Positions 54,466 through 63,428 of a stretch of 64,000 nt of DNA are shown piece by piece. Positions within the stretch are counted from its first letter, which is position 1. Each line of letters begins with the position of its first letter. Position numbers and translations under genes: made by a program. The DNA is from Moritella marina ATCC 15381 (GTDB lineage: Bacteria; Pseudomonadota; Gammaproteobacteria; Enterobacterales; Moritellaceae). Where the stretch lies: NCBI RefSeq assembly GCF_008931805.1, contig NZ_CP044399.1:2751370-2815369 (forward strand), given 5' to 3'. Under the pieces are notes generated by a model. That model saw only the letters and a list, made by a program, of their open reading frames with translations, had not been told where the DNA came from and did not search any database.

Positions 54466-56340
54466 ATGACAGGTTATTTCATCCAAGCATTTATTTATCT
54501 GTTTGCCGCAGTGATCACGGTACCTATTGCGAAACGACTCGGGCTCGGTTCCGTGCTCGGTTATTTAATTGCCGGGGTTATTATTGGCCCAGTGATTGGT
54601 TTAGTCGGTAGTGAAACCGCGACTATTCAGCATTTTGCCGAATTCGGTGTAGTCATGATGTTATTTCTGGTCGGACTGGAACTTGAGCCCCGAATGCTCT
54701 GGGATATGCGTCACCGTCTCATAGGCTTAGGTGGCTTGCAAGTTAGCTTAACGATTGCCGCTGTGATGGGGATAGCCCTCGCGCTTGGCTTAGATTGGGG
54801 ACTTGCATTGACCATTGGTTTGGTGTTTTCATTGTCGTCAACCGCCATCGTATTACAAACCTTTAACGAAAAAGGTCTGAGCAAAACAGAAGGCGCACGC
54901 TCTGCATTCTCGGTATTATTGTTTCAAGATATTGCCGTGATCCCAATGTTAGCGTTAATTCCATTACTCGCCATCCCAGAATTGGTTGAGCAAGCACAAA
55001 ACGCCGTGCAAGCTGCGAGTGCACAACATGAAGAATTGTCCCTCGTCGCTAATATCTCTGGTATTTATTATGCCTTAGTTATTGTCGTGGCAATCACAGG
55101 CGTCATTGTTGGCGGTCATTACCTTAGCCGTCCCTTGTTTAAATTTGTTGCCAGCTCTAAAGTTAATGAGATCTTTACTGCCACCTCATTAATGTTGGTG
55201 ATCGGTATCGCCGCGATCATGAATTTAGTGGGACTATCCCCTGCTCTAGGTGCATTTTTAGCGGGTGTGGTATTGGCTACCAGTGAATTTAGGCATCAAT
55301 TAGAAGCCACTATCGAACCATTTAAAGGGCTACTACTGGGGTTATTCTTTATGACTGTAGGCGCTGGGATTGATTTTAATATCTTATTTAACGAAACAGC
55401 GACAATCTTATCAATCACGCTCGCATTAATGCTAGTGAAAGGTTCTGTACTGTTGATCTTAACCTTGATCTTCAAGATCAAAGGCAGTGATCGCTGGTTA
55501 TTGGCGCTGAGTTTAGCCCAAGCCGGTGAATTTGGTTTTGTATTACTTGGATTTACCGTCAACAACCACGTATTACCCGTTGATTTAGCGCAAACCTTGT
55601 CCTTATCTGTTGCCCTATCTATGTTCTTAACACCGGCGTTATTTATCTTTTATGATCGCGTGATCTTACCGCGCTATATGGATAAGACCAATCAACAAGA
55701 AAGTGATGATATCGAAGAGCATGGCGATGTTATCGTGGCGGGTATTGGTCGTTTCGGCCAGATTGTTAACCGTCTATTAGTCGCCAACGGCGTCAAAACC
55801 GTGGTACTAGATCATGATGTGAATATGATCGAAAGAGTGCGCTCATTTAAAATGACAAGTTACTTTGGTGATGCAACACAACCAAGTTTGCTTGAAACAG
55901 CTGGCATCGCCAATGCCAGCTTATTTATCGTTGCCATTGACGATAAAGCCAGGGCGGTTGATCTCGTGCGTTACATCAAACAACATTACCCACAAGTTAA
56001 AGTACTCGCTCGTGCTTATGACCGTGGTCATGGTTATTCACTGCGTCACGCGGGTGCGGATCATGTGGTGAGTGAAACTTATCATTCAGCCTTAATACTC
56101 GGTTCACACGCACTGACAAACCTAGGCTTTAATGAAGAACAAGCAAAAGATGTTAAACTCACTTTCAAAGATATTGAAAAACACAGTAAAGAGACCTTGT
56201 ATCAAACTTGGCTCAATAATAGTGAAGACGATAAGTTTAATACCGCTTATCGAGACCTGTATCTACAGCTTGAAGACAGCTTAGCTGAGGTAATGAAAAA
56301 TAAAGATAAATCGAAAAAACCAATCACTTTTGATATTTAA
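54466..56340 (+). CDS. kefB: CPA2 cation:proton antiporter, KefB-type
   Basis: A 624-residue inner-membrane antiporter. Residues 1-385 are the 12-13 helix CPA2 domain (LGSVLGYLIAGVIIGP; VFSLSSTAIVLQ; LSLAQAGEFGFVLLG). Residues from about 420 form an RCK/TrkA-N nucleotide-binding domain (VIVAGIGRFGQIVNRLL, and LDHDVNM). It resembles glutathione-gated K+ efflux proteins KefB/KefC, used against electrophile stress. No KefG/KefF ancillary gene is adjacent. It lies alone in its unit, with ybaK 68 bases downstream in the same direction. Confidence 0.92.
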   Translation: MTGYFIQAFIYLFAAVITVPIAKRLGLGSVLGYLIAGVIIGPVIGLVGSETATIQHFAEFGVVMMLFLVGLELEPRMLWDMRHRLIGLGGLQVSLTIAAVMGIALALGLDWGLALTIGLVFSLSSTAIVLQTFNEKGLSKTEGARSAFSVLLFQDIAVIPMLALIPLLAIPELVEQAQNAVQAASAQHEELSLVANISGIYYALVIVVAITGVIVGGHYLSRPLFKFVASSKVNEIFTATSLMLVIGIAAIMNLVGLSPALGAFLAGVVLATSEFRHQLEATIEPFKGLLLGLFFMTVGAGIDFNILFNETATILSITLALMLVKGSVLLILTLIFKIKGSDRWLLALSLAQAGEFGFVLLGFTVNNHVLPVDLAQTLSLSVALSMFLTPALFIFYDRVILPRYMDKTNQQESDDIEEHGDVIVAGIGRFGQIVNRLLVANGVKTVVLDHDVNMIERVRSFKMTSYFGDATQPSLLETAGIANASLFIVAIDDKARAVDLVRYIKQHYPQVKVLARAYDRGHGYSLRHAGADHVVSETYHSALILGSHALTNLGFNEEQAKDVKLTFKDIEKHSKETLYQTWLNNSEDDKFNTAYRDLYLQLEDSLAEVMKNKDKSKKPITFDI

Positions 56341-56408
56341 TAATACAGTGATCGTTAATAAGACAGTGACATTAAGCAAAATGACAGGAACAAGGGTGAA
56401 TAAATAAC

Positions 56409-56879
56409 ATGACTCCAGCGGTAAAATTAGCTAAAAAAGCAAAGGTCCTCCACAAGACCCATGAGTATAAACATGATTCTAATGCTGGATCTTATGGTTT
56501 AGAAGCGGCAGAAAAAATGGCTGTCGCTGCAGAGCGGATATTTAAAACCTTAGTCGTCGATGTGGGAGATAAAAAGCTCGTCGTAGCTGTCGTACCCGTC
56601 ACCGCCATGCTCAATTTAAAAGCCATTGCTAAGGCCGCTAAAGCCAAAAAAGCAGTGATGGCTGATAAAGAGGATGTCATGCGTTCGACAGGCTACGTAC
56701 TTGGTGGAGTGAGTCCATTGGGACAAAAGAAACGGCTATTAACAGTTATTGATAGCTCAGCGCAAGATCATAAGACTATCTATGTCAGCGCAGGTCGCCG
56801 CGGTTTAGAAATAGAACTTAACCCACTAGATTTAAAACAGCTTACCAATGCCGATTTTGCAGCTATTAGTAATGAATAG
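56409..56879 (+). CDS. ybaK: Cys-tRNA(Pro) deacylase YbaK
   Basis: A 156-residue INS-domain editing enzyme that hydrolyses Cys-tRNA(Pro) formed by misacylation. Family features: TPAVKLAKKAKV at the start, YGLEAAEKMAV, the catalytic Lys region FKTLVVD, GYVLGGVSPLGQKKRL, and SAGRRGLEIELNP. Length matches E. coli YbaK (159). It is probably cotranscribed with the antiporter gene. Confidence 0.95.
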   Translation: MTPAVKLAKKAKVLHKTHEYKHDSNAGSYGLEAAEKMAVAAERIFKTLVVDVGDKKLVVAVVPVTAMLNLKAIAKAAKAKKAVMADKEDVMRSTGYVLGGVSPLGQKKRLLTVIDSSAQDHKTIYVSAGRRGLEIELNPLDLKQLTNADFAAISNE

Positions 56880-56919
56880 TAACGAGTAAAGACGAGCTAA
56901 ACTCGCAACATATAAAACG

Positions 56920-56949
56920 AAAGCCCAGTAGGTCGCACTACAGGGCTTT
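56920..56949. terminator. Terminator ybaK/porin, copy 1 of a repeated hairpin
   Basis: AAAGCCC-A-GTAG (56920-56931) pairs with CTAC-A-GGGCTTT (56938-56949), one A.A mismatch. It sits between convergent ybaK and the porin gene. A near copy occurs at 58213-58240. Confidence 0.7.
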
Positions 56950-56984
56950 ATGATGCGCACTTAAGAATAAATAATAGGAGATAA

Positions 56985-57989
56985 CTAAAAATCATATCGC
57001 GCAGCCATATGCCACTGATTTTCTTCACCATCAACGCCATCAATAACATACTCAGTCACCAATCGGAAGTTGCTATTAAACTTATAAGCAAAACCCAGTG
57101 CGGTTTGATCAACCGTATTATCATTGAAACTATCCGTATCACGCTGTTTATAGGTCACCGTGCCCGTTAGCTTATCTAAGTGGTAAGCGAGCGATAATTC
57201 ATAGGCGAACCAATCATTTGAATCTTTATCTTCAGTCACTGTATTAGGCGTGGCCACGGAAGTACTATCACCTACAATAGAAGCGGTTAAGCCCTTCAGT
57301 TTATAACGTGCAGCGACAAAAATTGTAGATCGATCATAATCTGAATTAAGCGTGTAATTCTCCGTCATCACACCGGTATAAGTTGCCCCTAATTCCAGAC
57401 CAAAATCAAAACCATAGACGCCACCAAACGCATAACTTGATTGGCTATTTTTGCCAGTTCGAGTATCAACGCTAGACTCCGGCTGTACATGTGCCACCAA
57501 GTTAAGATTATCATCGAGTACCTTCGTTTCTAATTTTAAAATATTAGCTTGTCGGCCTAAGTTACCGAGTGCAGGATTACCCGAATAATTCGTGGTACCG
57601 GCATCAGCCCAATCAGCAATAATTTCATCTGCGGCATAGTTTCGACCAAAAGTCAGTTGCCCCTTATCATTTTTCAATCCAGCATACATCAAACGTGTTT
57701 TAGATTCTGAGTTAGCATCACTGTTATCGCGAGATTCGAATTGCATTTCAATATGCCCAAGCGCCGTTAAATCACCTGCTAAATTCGAAAATGCTTTAAA
57801 ACCAGTACGAAAATAACTATCTGAACGACCATCACTCTCTGTACCTTCACGATCTTGGTAAAGATAAGCCGCGTAAGCGCGACCATACAAATCAACTTGA
57901 TTAACATCATCTTTATACACATTCACTGTGGCTTGTGCTGCAGGAACAAGACTGATTAGTATTACCGTGACTAATAATGTCTTTTTCAT
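56985..57989 (-). CDS. Trimeric porin (OmpC/OmpU-like)
   Basis: A 334-residue outer-membrane general porin. Signal peptide 1-20 (LLVTVILISLVPAAQA), mature start TVNVYKDDVNQVDLYGRAY as in gammaproteobacterial porins, alternating beta-strands, YVIDGV near the end and terminal WHMAARYDF with C-terminal Phe for BAM. Acidic loops are prominent, as in marine porins. Substrates are small hydrophilic solutes. Between 57990 and 58170 no other gene is supported. Confidence 0.92.
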   Translation of the reverse strand: MKKTLLVTVILISLVPAAQATVNVYKDDVNQVDLYGRAYAAYLYQDREGTESDGRSDSYFRTGFKAFSNLAGDLTALGHIEMQFESRDNSDANSESKTRLMYAGLKNDKGQLTFGRNYAADEIIADWADAGTTNYSGNPALGNLGRQANILKLETKVLDDNLNLVAHVQPESSVDTRTGKNSQSSYAFGGVYGFDFGLELGATYTGVMTENYTLNSDYDRSTIFVAARYKLKGLTASIVGDSTSVATPNTVTEDKDSNDWFAYELSLAYHLDKLTGTVTYKQRDTDSFNDNTVDQTALGFAYKFNSNFRLVTEYVIDGVDGEENQWHMAARYDF

Positions 57990-58169
57990 GATTATTCCTT
58001 GTTATCTAACGCTTATTTTATGTAGCCAAAGTATTCTTATATTCAAGATAAGTGAGTACGGCCAAGCAGCAGGCTACTAATCAAGGTTAGCTCTTTTCTA
58101 TGAAAGTGAAGTTGTAGCGATATGCTTTATGCCAAAATGTGATTGAAATATCGGTATTTCAGAGGAGGA

Positions 58170-58223
58170 ATGATGAGTAATGTAGAAAGCAACCAAGGAG
58201 ATAATAAACAAAAAGCCCAGTAG
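58170..58223 (+). CDS. Possible 17-residue small ORF with strong SD
   Basis: ATGATG at 58170 follows AGAGGAGGA, an unusually strong ribosome-binding site, and reads MMSNVESNQGDNKQKAQ before TAG in the following hairpin. It may be a remnant of a degraded gene or a real short peptide. No homologue is recognised. Confidence 0.25.
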   Translation: MMSNVESNQGDNKQKAQ

Positions 58224-58240
58224 ATCGCGCTACTGAGCTT
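58213..58240. terminator. Hairpin downstream of NSS transporter, copy 2 of a repeated hairpin
   Basis: AAGCCCAGTAG (58213-58223) pairs with CTACTGAGCTT (58230-58240), one C.A mismatch. Sequence AAGCCCAGTAGRTCGCRCTAC is shared with 56921-56941. It follows the NSS gene on the minus strand by 33 bases, where an A-run gives T residues. Confidence 0.6.
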
Positions 58241-58272
58241 CACTTCTTAACCTATTAAGGCCTAGATTGCCA

Positions 58273-59640
58273 TTAAAGTGTTGTACTGATTAATACAATG
58301 ATTAAAGCAGGACAAACAAACTTCACATACAATGGCCATACTTTCCAGAAAATACCATTTTCATCAGCGCCATCTTGACCTTTAATTTCAGTCAATAGGC
58401 TATTACGATGCCATAGCCAACCAACAAAGATAGCAAGACCTAAACAGACGAGTGGCTGTGTGATCTCAGTGGCTAGTTTAATCATGAAGCCAAACATAAA
58501 GTCGAAGTTACTCACTACCGCCATCGCTAATGCTGTCAGTGCAGCGCCCACAATCCACGTTACTTTCTTACGTGACATAGCTGTTTTATCAACAATATAG
58601 CTCGTTGGGACTTCCACTACCGACATCGCCGATGTTAATGCCGCAACAGACATCAATGCAAAGAAGATGATCGCAACAATATGCTCTGCAGCGCCCATCG
58701 TTGCAAACAACGCAGGTAGCACTGTAAATACCAGCGTATCAGAGCTTAATAAGTTACCACTGCCATCAAAGATAGTGACGCCATTATGCTTAGCCACATA
58801 CATAGCAGGTAGAATTAGCATCGCCGCTAAGAAAGCCACACCTGTATCCATAAAGGTGACATGTACCGCTAACTTACTGATGTTTTCATTTGCTTTAAGG
58901 TATGAACCGTAGATCATCATTGCGCCCGTACCAATCGATAACGAGAAGAATGTCTGACCAAGTGCACCAATAATGACATCTGGATGCATAACTTTTTCAA
59001 AATCGACAGTGAATAACGCACTAACGCCTTCCATTGCGCCTGGTTGGAACAAGATGTAGATAACACTCGCGATCAAGATAGCGAACAACAATGGCATTAA
59101 ACGCTTAGACCATTTTTCAATACCGTCTTGTACACCTTTTTGAATAACGTAAATGCACATCAACGCAAACACTAAGGTAAACACAGCATTACGAGAAAAT
59201 GAGAAATCAATTAACCAACGGCTTACTTCGTCTGCGCCAACCATAGTTGCAATCGGTGCTAGCGTGTTACTCACGAACCAACCAGAAAGCACAGCGTAGA
59301 AGCTAAAGATCATTGCCGCACAGATAATCGAAGCAAGACCAATCAAGCTACCAATCATTTTAGTCACGGGTGAACGGCCTAATTTAGCCATCGCGTCAGC
59401 TGGATTAGTTTGACCATGACGACCTACCATTAGCTCGGCAACTAGCATTGGGTAGCCCAATAAGAAGATCAGGAACATGTACACCATTAAAAAGGCGCCA
59501 CCACCATTACTCGCAGCTTGCGTTGGGAATCCCCAAATATTACCAACACCAACAGCAGAACCTGCCGCCGCCATTATAAAACCAAAACGCGAACCAAAGT
59601 GTCCTCGAGATGCTCCGTCATTATTCTGTATTGCAGCCAT
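58273..59640 (-). CDS. Sodium-dependent transporter, NSS/SNF family
   Basis: A 455-residue LeuT-fold Na+ symporter for amino acids or amines with 11-12 helices. The first helix motif FGFIMAAAGSAVGVGNIWGFP carries the Na+ and substrate ligands, and helix 6 is FFSLSIGTGAMMIYGSYL. The 11-12-helix length is typical of bacterial tryptophan/methionine/alanine transporters such as TnaT and MhsT. The substrate cannot be fixed. A small subunit gene (MetS type) was looked for next to it and not found. Confidence 0.93.
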   Translation of the reverse strand: MAAIQNNDGASRGHFGSRFGFIMAAAGSAVGVGNIWGFPTQAASNGGGAFLMVYMFLIFLLGYPMLVAELMVGRHGQTNPADAMAKLGRSPVTKMIGSLIGLASIICAAMIFSFYAVLSGWFVSNTLAPIATMVGADEVSRWLIDFSFSRNAVFTLVFALMCIYVIQKGVQDGIEKWSKRLMPLLFAILIASVIYILFQPGAMEGVSALFTVDFEKVMHPDVIIGALGQTFFSLSIGTGAMMIYGSYLKANENISKLAVHVTFMDTGVAFLAAMLILPAMYVAKHNGVTIFDGSGNLLSSDTLVFTVLPALFATMGAAEHIVAIIFFALMSVAALTSAMSVVEVPTSYIVDKTAMSRKKVTWIVGAALTALAMAVVSNFDFMFGFMIKLATEITQPLVCLGLAIFVGWLWHRNSLLTEIKGQDGADENGIFWKVWPLYVKFVCPALIIVLISTTL

Positions 59641-59999
59641 TTATCCGTACCATATTTGCTAAATTAGATTAATAAAGGATTTATACCTAAATAAACCACA
59701 AAGGCAACAATTAAAATCTATAAAAATGCACATTGAATAGATTTAAAACCTAAAAAAAACAACATTAAAGCAATAATTAGCCATAAAAATAAAGTATATG
59801 CTCTTTTAATTGCGCAAAAAATCAAAATCAATCCTTGGTATAGCAACTGTGACCAAGCGGATTAACATATCAAAATTCATCGTTTAATTAAAACGTCATG
59901 AAAACTGCTTACTATGCGTACTTAATATATCGAATAATATTTTATACTGGCTCTTGGTTAATCAATCAGTTCACACATAATAAAAACACAGGGATATTT

Positions 60000-61289
60000 A
60001 TGTTAAGGAAAATAACTGCCTTATTTTGGCTATGCACAGTCACACCAGCACTCATGGCGATGAGCCAAGTGCCAACTGAACGCCATACCATGATTCAATT
60101 CACCAATAGCACACAACAGACACTCTATGCGTATATTGAAGCAGGCGATAATGTTGAATTATTAACGACAGAGATCATGCCATTAAGTACCGCAGAGCTC
60201 GCTATTATCACCCGAACGAATAAGAACGATGATATTGCAATTTCATTAAGTAATGCTGACTATAGCTTTAGCCTCACACAAAGCATCACCAAGGATACAC
60301 TTGCTTTCGGTATCGACAGTGATGAATTGACCATCGATCCACAAACAGACAGTGCCATTCAGCGATTCGAGATTCAACTCGCAGCGAGCCAAAATACCAT
60401 CGCCTTCAATAGTGAGAAACTACACAAGGGCGGCAAGATTAATTACGTATTACAACAGCACGACCAAAAGCCTGATCTCGGGCCTGGTAATGAATTGAGC
60501 CTATTAAGCTACAACATTTGGGCAACGACGATATTCGGCTCTAAAAAAGTCGATACACGCCTCACTGAAATGCCAGCAATCATGTCTGGTTATGACGTTT
60601 TAGTATTAACTGAAGTCTTTGACCTTATTCGAACCAATAAATTACTGAAACAATTAAGTGCAGAATACAGCTTTACGAGCAGTGAAATATTCAAACTCGG
60701 TAAGATCATGCAATCTGGCACACGTATTTTGACCCGATGGCCAGTCGAAGAAGAGAAAAATCTAAAATACACAAATTGTGATGGTATCCAGTGCGCAGCA
60801 ACTCGCGGGGTTATTTATACCCGTATTAATAAGCAAGGTTACATTTATCATGTATTTGCCACCCATACACAATCGTCAGATGATGATCAAAACCGTTCAG
60901 CACGTTTAGCGCAATTAGAAGAAATGGGCGAGTTTATTAGACAACAAAATATCCCAGCGGATGAAGCGGTCATTTTAGCCGGAGATTTCAATATCAATAA
61001 AATAGGTTTACCAGCAGATAGAGACCAAATGGAATATATTCTGAATGCCAGTGAACCAGAAAATAAAGGCCACCCTCTTTCTTTTGATTCTGACACCAAC
61101 TATTGGGCTGAGAAGCCTTATTTAGAATATCTTGATTACACCTTAACAGGAAATGACAATCTACAGCCTATCACTGCAGGCCAAGAAATATTCGCACCAC
61201 GGGTTTTAACGGAATCACTGTGGGGAATTTGGGACCTATCTGACCATTATGCTGCTCGCGGCCATTTTATCTACCCAAAGGCACTATAG
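60000..61289 (+). CDS. Secreted sphingomyelinase-like phosphodiesterase
   Basis: A 429-residue exported enzyme of the endonuclease/exonuclease/phosphatase fold, closest to bacterial neutral sphingomyelinase C. Signal peptide MLRKITALFWLCTVTPALMA. Residues 25 to about 145 are a beta-rich N-terminal domain; the catalytic domain follows with LLSYNIWA, VLTEVFD (metal-binding Glu), THTQSSD, ILAGDFNIN (Asp and Asn) and LSDHYAARGHF (catalytic His). Such enzymes act as haemolysins in marine pathogens. The frame extends to 59898, but ATG 60000 starts the signal peptide and has AGGGA upstream. Lipid specificity is inferred. Confidence 0.85.
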   Translation: MLRKITALFWLCTVTPALMAMSQVPTERHTMIQFTNSTQQTLYAYIEAGDNVELLTTEIMPLSTAELAIITRTNKNDDIAISLSNADYSFSLTQSITKDTLAFGIDSDELTIDPQTDSAIQRFEIQLAASQNTIAFNSEKLHKGGKINYVLQQHDQKPDLGPGNELSLLSYNIWATTIFGSKKVDTRLTEMPAIMSGYDVLVLTEVFDLIRTNKLLKQLSAEYSFTSSEIFKLGKIMQSGTRILTRWPVEEEKNLKYTNCDGIQCAATRGVIYTRINKQGYIYHVFATHTQSSDDDQNRSARLAQLEEMGEFIRQQNIPADEAVILAGDFNINKIGLPADRDQMEYILNASEPENKGHPLSFDSDTNYWAEKPYLEYLDYTLTGNDNLQPITAGQEIFAPRVLTESLWGIWDLSDHYAARGHFIYPKAL

Positions 61290-61314
61290 CAGCATAATAA
61301 ACTACAGATAACGG

Positions 61315-61435
61315 TTTCAGCATCAATTCTCTTTAGATACTGAAATATCGGCTTAAAACTCGACATTACTACTAGATGAATACTCAAAACTAGGTGGTTA
61401 CACTACTTTTACCTCGAAACAGTTAAAAGTAGTGT
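61315..61435. other. Two hairpins in the gap after the sphingomyelinase gene
   Basis: Hairpin 1 (61315-61345) has stems TTTCAG/CTGAAA and ATC/GAT around one mismatch. Hairpin 2 is a perfect 12-bp inverted repeat, 61400-61411 with 61424-61435, loop of 12. The first may end the sphingomyelinase mRNA. The rest of 61290-61840 has no gene I can support. Confidence 0.5.
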
Positions 61436-61754
61436 TCAAATAAAGTTGAGGCCTGTAATCATTAGTGTGATCTGTGTATACAAATCAATTGCTACCAACT
61501 TGTTAAAAATGATAAAAATACCCCTTATTGGCTATACCTGTGCTTTATCATATTTTATAGGAACAAGTTTAGTCCTGCATACAAGGCGTAAGCCAGTGTA
61601 AAACTCTACTAAAGGATAATTAAATAGTAATAATCAGCATAAATACCACAGCAAGTACAATAAACACACAAATAAAAAGGTTGTTAATAAAAAATACGTA
61701 AAACATCAAATTATTTTGATAAATACGGGTATTTTTTTAGCTTCGAATCAAAAA

Positions 61755-61770
61755 AGCGATCTACATCACT
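61755..61770. promoter_or_regulatory. CRP-like site upstream of the amino-acid transporter
   Basis: AGCGATCTACATCACT matches TGTGA-N6-TCACA at 7 of 10 conserved positions, 71 bases before the transporter start. A palindrome ATCAAA-TTAT-TTTGAT lies at 61705-61720. CRP control is plausible for a serine transporter but only weakly supported. Confidence 0.35.
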
Positions 61771-61840
61771 TTAAATAAAATTCAAATCATTATCCTATGC
61801 AGCAGTTGAGATTGAGTATAAAAAAACAAGTGAGAAAGTA

Positions 61841-63181
61841 ATGTCAGAGCAAGCTACTAAAACAGGCGCAGGAAGCACTATGAACGCTGCTAAATGGAAC
61901 AAAGCAGACACAACATGGGTACTAAGTTTATTCGGCACAGCAGTAGGTGCTGGTGTTTTATTCCTACCGATTAAAGCTGGCTTAGGTGGTTTTTGGCCAT
62001 TAGTAGTTCTAGCATTGCTTGCAGGTCCTATGACTTGGTTAGCACATAGATCTCTTGCTCGCTTCGTATTATCATCAAAAAATCCTAATTCAGACATCAC
62101 TGATGTTGTTGAAGAACATTTTGGTAAAGGCGCTGCAAAATTAATTACATTTGCTTACTTCTTTGCTATCTACCCTATCGTATTAATCTACGGTGTTGGT
62201 ATTACAAATACATTTGAAAGTTTCATTGTTAACCAACTTGATATCTTCACTGAAATCCCACGCCTAGCGGCTGATGGCGCACCGATGCTTAACGAAGCTG
62301 GTGTTCAATTAATGGATAAAGTAAGCGGTATCCCACGTTGGTTACTATCTGGTGGTCTAATTTTAGTAATGACTGCGCTGATTCTATTCGGTAAAGATTT
62401 AATGCTTAAAGCGACATCTGCATTAGTTTACCCATTAGTATTCATCCTGTTCGGTTTATCTTTATTCTTAATCCCGAGCTGGAACACAACGATGTTAACA
62501 GTTGTTCCTGAAGCATCTTCGTTCTTACCTGTTATCTGGTTATCGATTCCACTGATTGTGTTCTCATTCAACCACTCTCCAGTAATCAGCCAGTTTGCTA
62601 AAGCACAACGTGAAACTTACGGTGACAACGCAGTACAAAAAACGGATCTTATCTGTAAACGTGCTGGTCAAATGCTACTTGGTTTCGTAATGCTATTCGT
62701 ATTCTCTTGTGTGTTATCACTATCACCAGAGCAACTAGCAGAAGCGAAGGCACAAAACATCTCAATCCTGTCTTACCTTGCAAACGTACATGATTCAGTA
62801 TTAATTCAATACTTTGGTCCTTTCGTAGCATTCGCAGCGATTACGTCTAGCTACTTCGGTCACTACTTAGGTGCTCAAGAAGGTCTAAACGGTCTAGTTA
62901 AGCAAGTTGCACCAAAAGCATCAGAACAGAACATTAATAAATTCTCTATCGTATTCATCGTACTAACTACATGGGTTGTAGCAATTATCAACCCAAGTGT
63001 ACTAGGTCTTATCGAAACAATTGGCGCACCAATGATTGCCGCTATCTTGTTCCTAATGCCAATGTACGCAATCAAGAAAGTACCTTCTATGCAAAAATAT
63101 GGTAGCTCTAAAGCAGCAAACATCTTCGTTACTATCTGTGGTCTAATGGCTATCACTTCAGTTATCTACGGCGCATTCTAA
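61841..63181 (+). CDS. Serine/threonine transporter, HAAAP family (SdaC-like)
   Basis: A 446-residue inner-membrane proton or sodium symporter with 11 helices. It resembles SdaC/YhaO: the N-terminus [20 protein letters not shown] and [17 protein letters not shown] are the family signature, with [15 protein letters not shown] in the middle. Serine or another hydroxy amino acid is likely. No serine deaminase gene is adjacent. A terminator follows at 63241. Confidence 0.9.
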   Translation: MSEQATKTGAGSTMNAAKWNKADTTWVLSLFGTAVGAGVLFLPIKAGLGGFWPLVVLALLAGPMTWLAHRSLARFVLSSKNPNSDITDVVEEHFGKGAAKLITFAYFFAIYPIVLIYGVGITNTFESFIVNQLDIFTEIPRLAADGAPMLNEAGVQLMDKVSGIPRWLLSGGLILVMTALILFGKDLMLKATSALVYPLVFILFGLSLFLIPSWNTTMLTVVPEASSFLPVIWLSIPLIVFSFNHSPVISQFAKAQRETYGDNAVQKTDLICKRAGQMLLGFVMLFVFSCVLSLSPEQLAEAKAQNISILSYLANVHDSVLIQYFGPFVAFAAITSSYFGHYLGAQEGLNGLVKQVAPKASEQNINKFSIVFIVLTTWVVAIINPSVLGLIETIGAPMIAAILFLMPMYAIKKVPSMQKYGSSKAANIFVTICGLMAITSVIYGAF

Positions 63182-63240
63182 ACCGCACCTAACTGAATTA
63201 AAGTACTGGAAATAACAGCACTTAAGATTAGTACGAACGA

Positions 63241-63269
63241 AACCGGCGACTCACCTCGTCGGTTTTTTT
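63241..63269 (+). terminator. Terminator after the amino-acid transporter
   Basis: AACCGGCGA (63241-63249) pairs with TCGTCGGTT (63256-63264) with one G.U pair, followed by a run of seven T. Confidence 0.85.
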
Positions 63270-63367
63270 GTATCTGCAATTTGATAAAGACATGACATCT
63301 CTCCCCCTCAAAACATGACACAAACCTATGCAATTTTAATAATTTTATTTTATCCTTAAGAAAACGA

Positions 63368-63383
63368 GTGTTAACGTTTACAC
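63368..63383. promoter_or_regulatory. GalR/GalS-type operator
   Basis: GTGTTAACGTTTACAC is a 16-bp near-palindrome matching the GalR operator consensus GTG-N-AA-N-CG-N-TT-N-CAC with one mismatch. It lies 45 bases before the start codon of the regulator, as expected for autoregulation. Confidence 0.65.
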
Positions 63384-63428
63384 TTGTCACTCTAAGATCG
63401 ATCAAATTAAAGGATTAAAAGTCGTATT

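Noticed and set aside
61705..61720. ATCAAA-TTAT-TTTGAT as an FNR site
   Set aside because: The half sites are in the opposite order from TTGAT-N4-ATCAA; kept only as a palindrome.
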